From an uncultured Hyphomicrobiales bacterium (lineage in GTDB: Bacteria; Pseudomonadota; Alphaproteobacteria; Rhizobiales; Beijerinckiaceae), in contig CAIUWR010000017.1 in the NCBI GenBank assembly GCA_903902915.1, positions 1 through 64,000 of the forward strand: a stretch of DNA of 64,000 bases, given 5' to 3'. Positions 60,905 through 64,000 of the stretch are shown one piece after another. How positions within the stretch are numbered: the first letter of the stretch is position 1; each line of letters starts with the position of its first letter. The notes beneath the pieces are model-generated. The model did not search any database. It saw only the letters and a list, made by a program, of their open reading frames with translations, and was not told where the DNA came from. Position numbers and translations under genes: made by a program.

Positions 60905-61378
60905 ATGGAAAGCCTGACGACGAGCCCCTTCACGCTGGAAATCACGCGCACCCTGAAGGCGCCGCCCGCCTCGATCTGGAAATGCTGGACGTCGCCGGAT
61001 CTGCTGATGCAATGGTTTTGCCCCCGACCCTGGCGGGTCATCAAGGCTGACATGGATCTGCGGGTTGGCGGACAGGTCAATTTCACCATGCAGGGACCAA
61101 ACGGCGAAACGATCCCAAACGTCGGCGTCTATCTGGCGCTGGAAGAAAACCGCCACATCGTTTTCACCGACGCCTTCCGCGCAGGCTGGATCCCCAGCGA
61201 AAAGCCTTTCATGGTCGGCGAGGTCGTGCTCAGCCAAACCCCCGACGGTTTCACGCATTATATCGCGCGCGCCCATCATTGGACGGCGCAGGATATGGAG
61301 GCGCACCAACAAATGGGCTTCGAGCCCGGCTGGAACGCCGCCGCCGATCAGCTGGAGGAACTGGCGCGCACCTTATAG
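60905..61378 (+). CDS. SRPBCC (AHSA1-like) domain protein
   Basis: FTLEITRTLKAPPASIWKCWTSPDLLMQWFCPRPWRV...HHWTAQDMEAHQQMGFEPGWNAAADQLEELA. Confidence 0.9.
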   Translation: MESLTTSPFTLEITRTLKAPPASIWKCWTSPDLLMQWFCPRPWRVIKADMDLRVGGQVNFTMQGPNGETIPNVGVYLALEENRHIVFTDAFRAGWIPSEKPFMVGEVVLSQTPDGFTHYIARAHHWTAQDMEAHQQMGFEPGWNAAADQLEELARTL

Positions 61379-61398
61379 CGCGCCAGCTGGCGCCTCGC

Positions 61399-61779
61399 TC
61401 AGTCCTGCGGCTTCACCATGCAGAAGACCGCGAGTTTGTTGCCATCGGGATCCCTGAAATAGGCGCCGTAAAACCCCTTGCCCCTTTCGCCCGGCGCGCC
61501 TTCATCGCGCCCGCCGAGCGCCAAGGCCTTGGCGTGCACAGCCTGAACCTGCGCAGGATCGGAAGCGTTCAACGCGACCATGGCGCCATTGCCCACCGTC
61601 GCGGGCTGGCCATCAAAGGGCTTGAGCACGGCGAACATGGGCTTGCCGGGCTCCACGCCCCAGCCGAGGCCCCGGTCATTCCTGAAAAAGACCTTGGCCC
61701 CCAGAAGACCCAGAAGCTCCGAGTAGAAGTCGGTCGCGCGGTCGAGATCATTCGTGCCGACGCTGGTGTATCCGATCAT
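61399..61779 (-). CDS. VOC family protein
   Basis: MIGYTSVGTNDLDRATDFYSELLGLLGAK...FYGAYFRDPDGNKLAVFC. Confidence 0.92.
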   Translation of the reverse strand: MIGYTSVGTNDLDRATDFYSELLGLLGAKVFFRNDRGLGWGVEPGKPMFAVLKPFDGQPATVGNGAMVALNASDPAQVQAVHAKALALGGRDEGAPGERGKGFYGAYFRDPDGNKLAVFCMVKPQD

Positions 61780-61806
61780 GTTTTGGCTCCGTTGTGGGGT
61801 TCGATT

Positions 61807-62193
61807 TCAAGAACTGACGGGCGAGCAAATCTCCACGAGCGTCCCATCGGGACACCTGACATAGGCGACAATTTGTCCCCAGGGTTTGGCGACCGGCGCC
61901 TTAAGCGAAATTGCGCCTGCATCCACAGCTTTGGCATAGGCTTTTGCAACATCGTCGGCGACCAAAGCAATCTCGACGCCCACGGGCTTGGCCTCGTCCA
62001 CCTTGATATAACCATCGGGAAGATTGCCCTTCCCCAAGTCATGCGACGCGAAGGCCAGAGCCGTGCTTCCGGTCTCAAGCTCGCCATAGCCGCTTTCATG
62101 AACGAAGCGCCGCTGAAGCCCGAAAGCCTCTTCAAAGAAGCTGACGCTCGCCTCGACATCCTGTGTGTAGATGATGGTGTAGCCGAATTTCAT
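61807..62193 (-). CDS. VOC family protein (glyoxalase-like)
   Basis: MKFGYTIIYTQDVEASVSFFEEAFGLQRRFVHESGYGELETG...VAYVRCPDGTLVEICSP. Confidence 0.92.
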   Translation of the reverse strand: MKFGYTIIYTQDVEASVSFFEEAFGLQRRFVHESGYGELETGSTALAFASHDLGKGNLPDGYIKVDEAKPVGVEIALVADDVAKAYAKAVDAGAISLKAPVAKPWGQIVAYVRCPDGTLVEICSPVSS

Positions 62194-62224
62194 AGGGGGC
62201 TCCTGTCCAATGGTCGGGGGTGGG

Positions 62225-62629
62225 CTATAGCTCAGGGCAAATCAGCCGCACCCTGGGAAAGTAGCCCGCATAACGGCGCGCATCGCGCGTCAGGAGGCTG
62301 AGGCCTGAGACCGCTGCGTGGGCTCCGATGTAGAAATCCGGGAGCGGCGAGGTCCGCGCGCCGCCGCGTCTACGATATTCCACGAAAGCCCGGCCAGCGA
62401 CAAACCCCGCCTCATAGGGCAGCGGAAGCCTGCGAAACGCGTCCGCGCCAAGGTGATGGTCCAGATCGCTCATGGTCCCGAAGCCTGAAGCGATTTCGGC
62501 GTAAATAATGGGGTTGATCGCGACGTCGTCACGATCAGCGGCATCGGCGAGAGCCGCCTCAGACCAGGCGCACCATGCGGGATCCCCGGTCAGGACATCA
62601 ATGATGACGTTGGAGTCGACAAGGGTCAT
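62225..62629 (-). CDS. type II toxin, PIN domain (VapC-like)
   Basis: MTLVDSNVIIDVLTGDPAW...IYAEIASGFG...LPDFYIGAHAAVSGLSLLTRDARRY: PIN acidic residues. Confidence 0.88.
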   Translation of the reverse strand: MTLVDSNVIIDVLTGDPAWCAWSEAALADAADRDDVAINPIIYAEIASGFGTMSDLDHHLGADAFRRLPLPYEAGFVAGRAFVEYRRRGGARTSPLPDFYIGAHAAVSGLSLLTRDARRYAGYFPRVRLICPEL

Positions 62630-62640
62630 GGCAGATGCGC

Positions 62641-62892
62641 TCAACCTTCGTCAGCGGCGGGGCCGCGCATCAAGGCGACGATTTCATCGGTGGTCATCTT
62701 GAAGTCGCCGCGACCGCGCAAGCTCTCGACGAGTTTCCGCCCCCGGCTCCGCCGCCCGCTGCCCGGCGTGGCCTTGACCAGACGCACAAACCCCGGCCCG
62801 ACCTGAAACTCGACATCCGTCCCCGGCATGAGCCCGGCGCTTTCGCGGACCTCCTGCGGAATGGTGACTTGCCCTTTCGAGGTGATCCGCAT
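62641..62892 (-). CDS. AbrB/MazE-type antitoxin
   Basis: MRITSKGQVTIPQEVRESAGLMPGTDVEFQV swapped-hairpin motif; directly upstream of the PIN toxin. Confidence 0.9.
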   Translation of the reverse strand: MRITSKGQVTIPQEVRESAGLMPGTDVEFQVGPGFVRLVKATPGSGRRSRGRKLVESLRGRGDFKMTTDEIVALMRGPAADEG

Positions 62893-62904
62893 GGCGAGCG
62901 CCTT

Positions 62905-62924
62905 TCTTACTGGTGACGGTAAGA
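62905..62924. promoter_or_regulatory. inverted repeat upstream of the AbrB-type antitoxin (putative autoregulatory operator)
   Basis: TCTTAC-TGGTGACG-GTAAGA, 13 bp before the antitoxin ATG. Confidence 0.45.
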
Positions 62925-62980
62925 ATAGCGGATTAGGGCGGTGGCGGCAATGAGGGGGTCCGCATACTCAGGCCTACGGC

Positions 62981-63406
62981 TCATCCATCCCACCGCCACG
63001 GATCAAGCAGGGCAACGCCAGTGGCGTCAAAATCTACTGTGATGCGTGTCACAACAGTCATCCCATGCGTCAGCGCCGTTGCTGCGATCAGCGCGTCTCG
63101 TTCCGCGCGCGGATCGGGGACATGGAGCCTCGCGCAGCGTCTGGCGACATCGGCGTCCACGGCAAGGATGCGCCCGGCAAAGGCTGGCGCGACCTGACCG
63201 TCAAGCCACGCCCGCAGCAACGCGCCCTGTGCGGGATCGCGTCGTTCGATCTGCAAGACGCCGAGCTCCAGCTCCAGAAGGCTTATGGCGGAAAGATAGA
63301 GCGCAGCCGTCTCGACGCTTTGTGCCCACGCCACGACCCTCTCATCCGCCTTGCCAGAGCCCACCTTCCGCAATTCGGAAACGACATTGGTGTCGAGCAG
63401 GAACAT
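62981..63406 (-). CDS. type II toxin, PIN domain (VapC/FitB-like)
   Basis: MFLLDTNVVSELRKVGSGKADERVVAWAQ...SAISLLELELGV...DALIAATALTHGMTVVTR. Confidence 0.92.
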   Translation of the reverse strand: MFLLDTNVVSELRKVGSGKADERVVAWAQSVETAALYLSAISLLELELGVLQIERRDPAQGALLRAWLDGQVAPAFAGRILAVDADVARRCARLHVPDPRAERDALIAATALTHGMTVVTRITVDFDATGVALLDPWRWDG

Positions 63407-63660
63407 CAGCTGAGATCGGCCGGGCGACTACCGAGCACGACCTTGGGCGGCTCGAACGCCACGCTCGCCGCTTCGGGCATGGCCAGCAGATCGCTGATTC
63501 GCGCTTGATGGCCGAGCAGGCGCTGATAATCCGCCATGCTCAAAAGCACATGGGCAGGCTTGCCGCGATCCGTGATGAATACCGGCCCGGAGTTGGCCGC
63601 CTTCTTGGCGCCGCTGGCGTCCTGATTGAACGCGCGGCTCGAAAGGGTGGTGATTGGCAT
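63406..63660 (-). CDS. Phd/YefM-type antitoxin
   Basis: MPITTLSSRAFNQDASGAKKAANSGPVFITDRGKPAHVLLSMADYQRLLG; 1-bp overlap with the toxin. Confidence 0.9.
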   Translation of the reverse strand: MPITTLSSRAFNQDASGAKKAANSGPVFITDRGKPAHVLLSMADYQRLLGHQARISDLLAMPEAASVAFEPPKVVLGSRPADLS

Positions 63661-63682
63661 TGGCGACCTCCCAATACGGAAC

Positions 63683-63701
63683 AGCAAGTAGAAATGTTGC
63701 T
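63683..63701. promoter_or_regulatory. inverted repeat upstream of the Phd-type antitoxin
   Basis: AGCAA-GTAGAAATG-TTGCT, overlapping GTAG...CTAC (63688..63703). Confidence 0.35.
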
Positions 63702-63771
63702 ACATAAGGCGCTGTAAATCAAGGGAGAACATGCGCGTCGCCATGCGGGGAGCACGGTCATCGCCCCCAAT

Positions 63772-64000
63772 CTACCCAAACGCCGCCACTACCGTTTCAA
63801 TCGGCAGAAACAGCGTGCGGCTATCAGGGGGATATTCGATGAATTCGGCGCAGCGGCGATAGAAGCTTCTTGCGGACTCGTCCTTCGCATGGCCAGATGA
63901 ACTTCCCCCGGTCCAGTCGTTTGGCGTAAAGCGAGAGCCCGACCCCGTCGTGCCAGAGGATCTTGGCCATATCGCCGCGACGGCCTCGGAAGATATAGAG
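63772..64000 (-). mobile_element. partial IS66-family tnpB (orf2), running off the window edge and apparently degenerate
   Basis: Minus strand LYIFRGRRGDMAKILWHDGVGLSLYAKRLDRGKFIWP matches the IS66 TnpB core, then diverges and stops at 63824; another frame stays open to 63772. Confidence 0.72.

Noticed and set aside
1-64000. tRNA, rRNA, CRISPR arrays, prophage or secretion-system clusters
   Set aside because: No tRNA cloverleaf signatures, rRNA motifs, regularly spaced direct repeats or phage structural genes were seen by eye; a tool run (tRNAscan-SE, Infernal) would be needed to exclude small RNAs.

Overview
This 64 kb, GC-rich window is a mostly housekeeping stretch of an alphaproteobacterial chromosome, probably Hyphomicrobiales judging from gene order and protein sequence; I ran no taxonomic search. 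I recognise about 63 protein-coding genes. Main blocks: phaZ, rnd; CDP-alcohol phosphatidyltransferase/AI-2E transporter/hda-like/ppk/ppx; purMN; a MetE-like gene pair; a molybdopterin oxidoreductase; ndk; oxyR followed by rubrerythrin, a CCG-domain Fe-S protein and a DUF3501 protein; an ABC-F ATPase; MFS; holC/pepA divergent from lptF-lptG-lptD-surA-like-pdxA-rsmA; fabD-fabG-acpP-fabF-mltG-yicC-gmk; radA/alr/dnaB; rplI/DUF2232/rpsR/rpsF; cvpA-purF; SDR; der; a voltage-gated-type K+ channel; sthA; two VOC proteins. The right edge looks accessory: two tandem toxin-antitoxin operons and an apparently degraded IS66 tnpB. No tRNA, rRNA, CRISPR array or prophage was seen. The best candidate for an undescribed functional system is the redox cassette after oxyR (about 19.5-22.0 kb): a rubrerythrin lacking its rubredoxin domain, an HdrB/GlpC-like Fe-S protein and a DUF3501 protein, with a 30-bp dyad over the putative promoter and a strong terminator inside the cassette.
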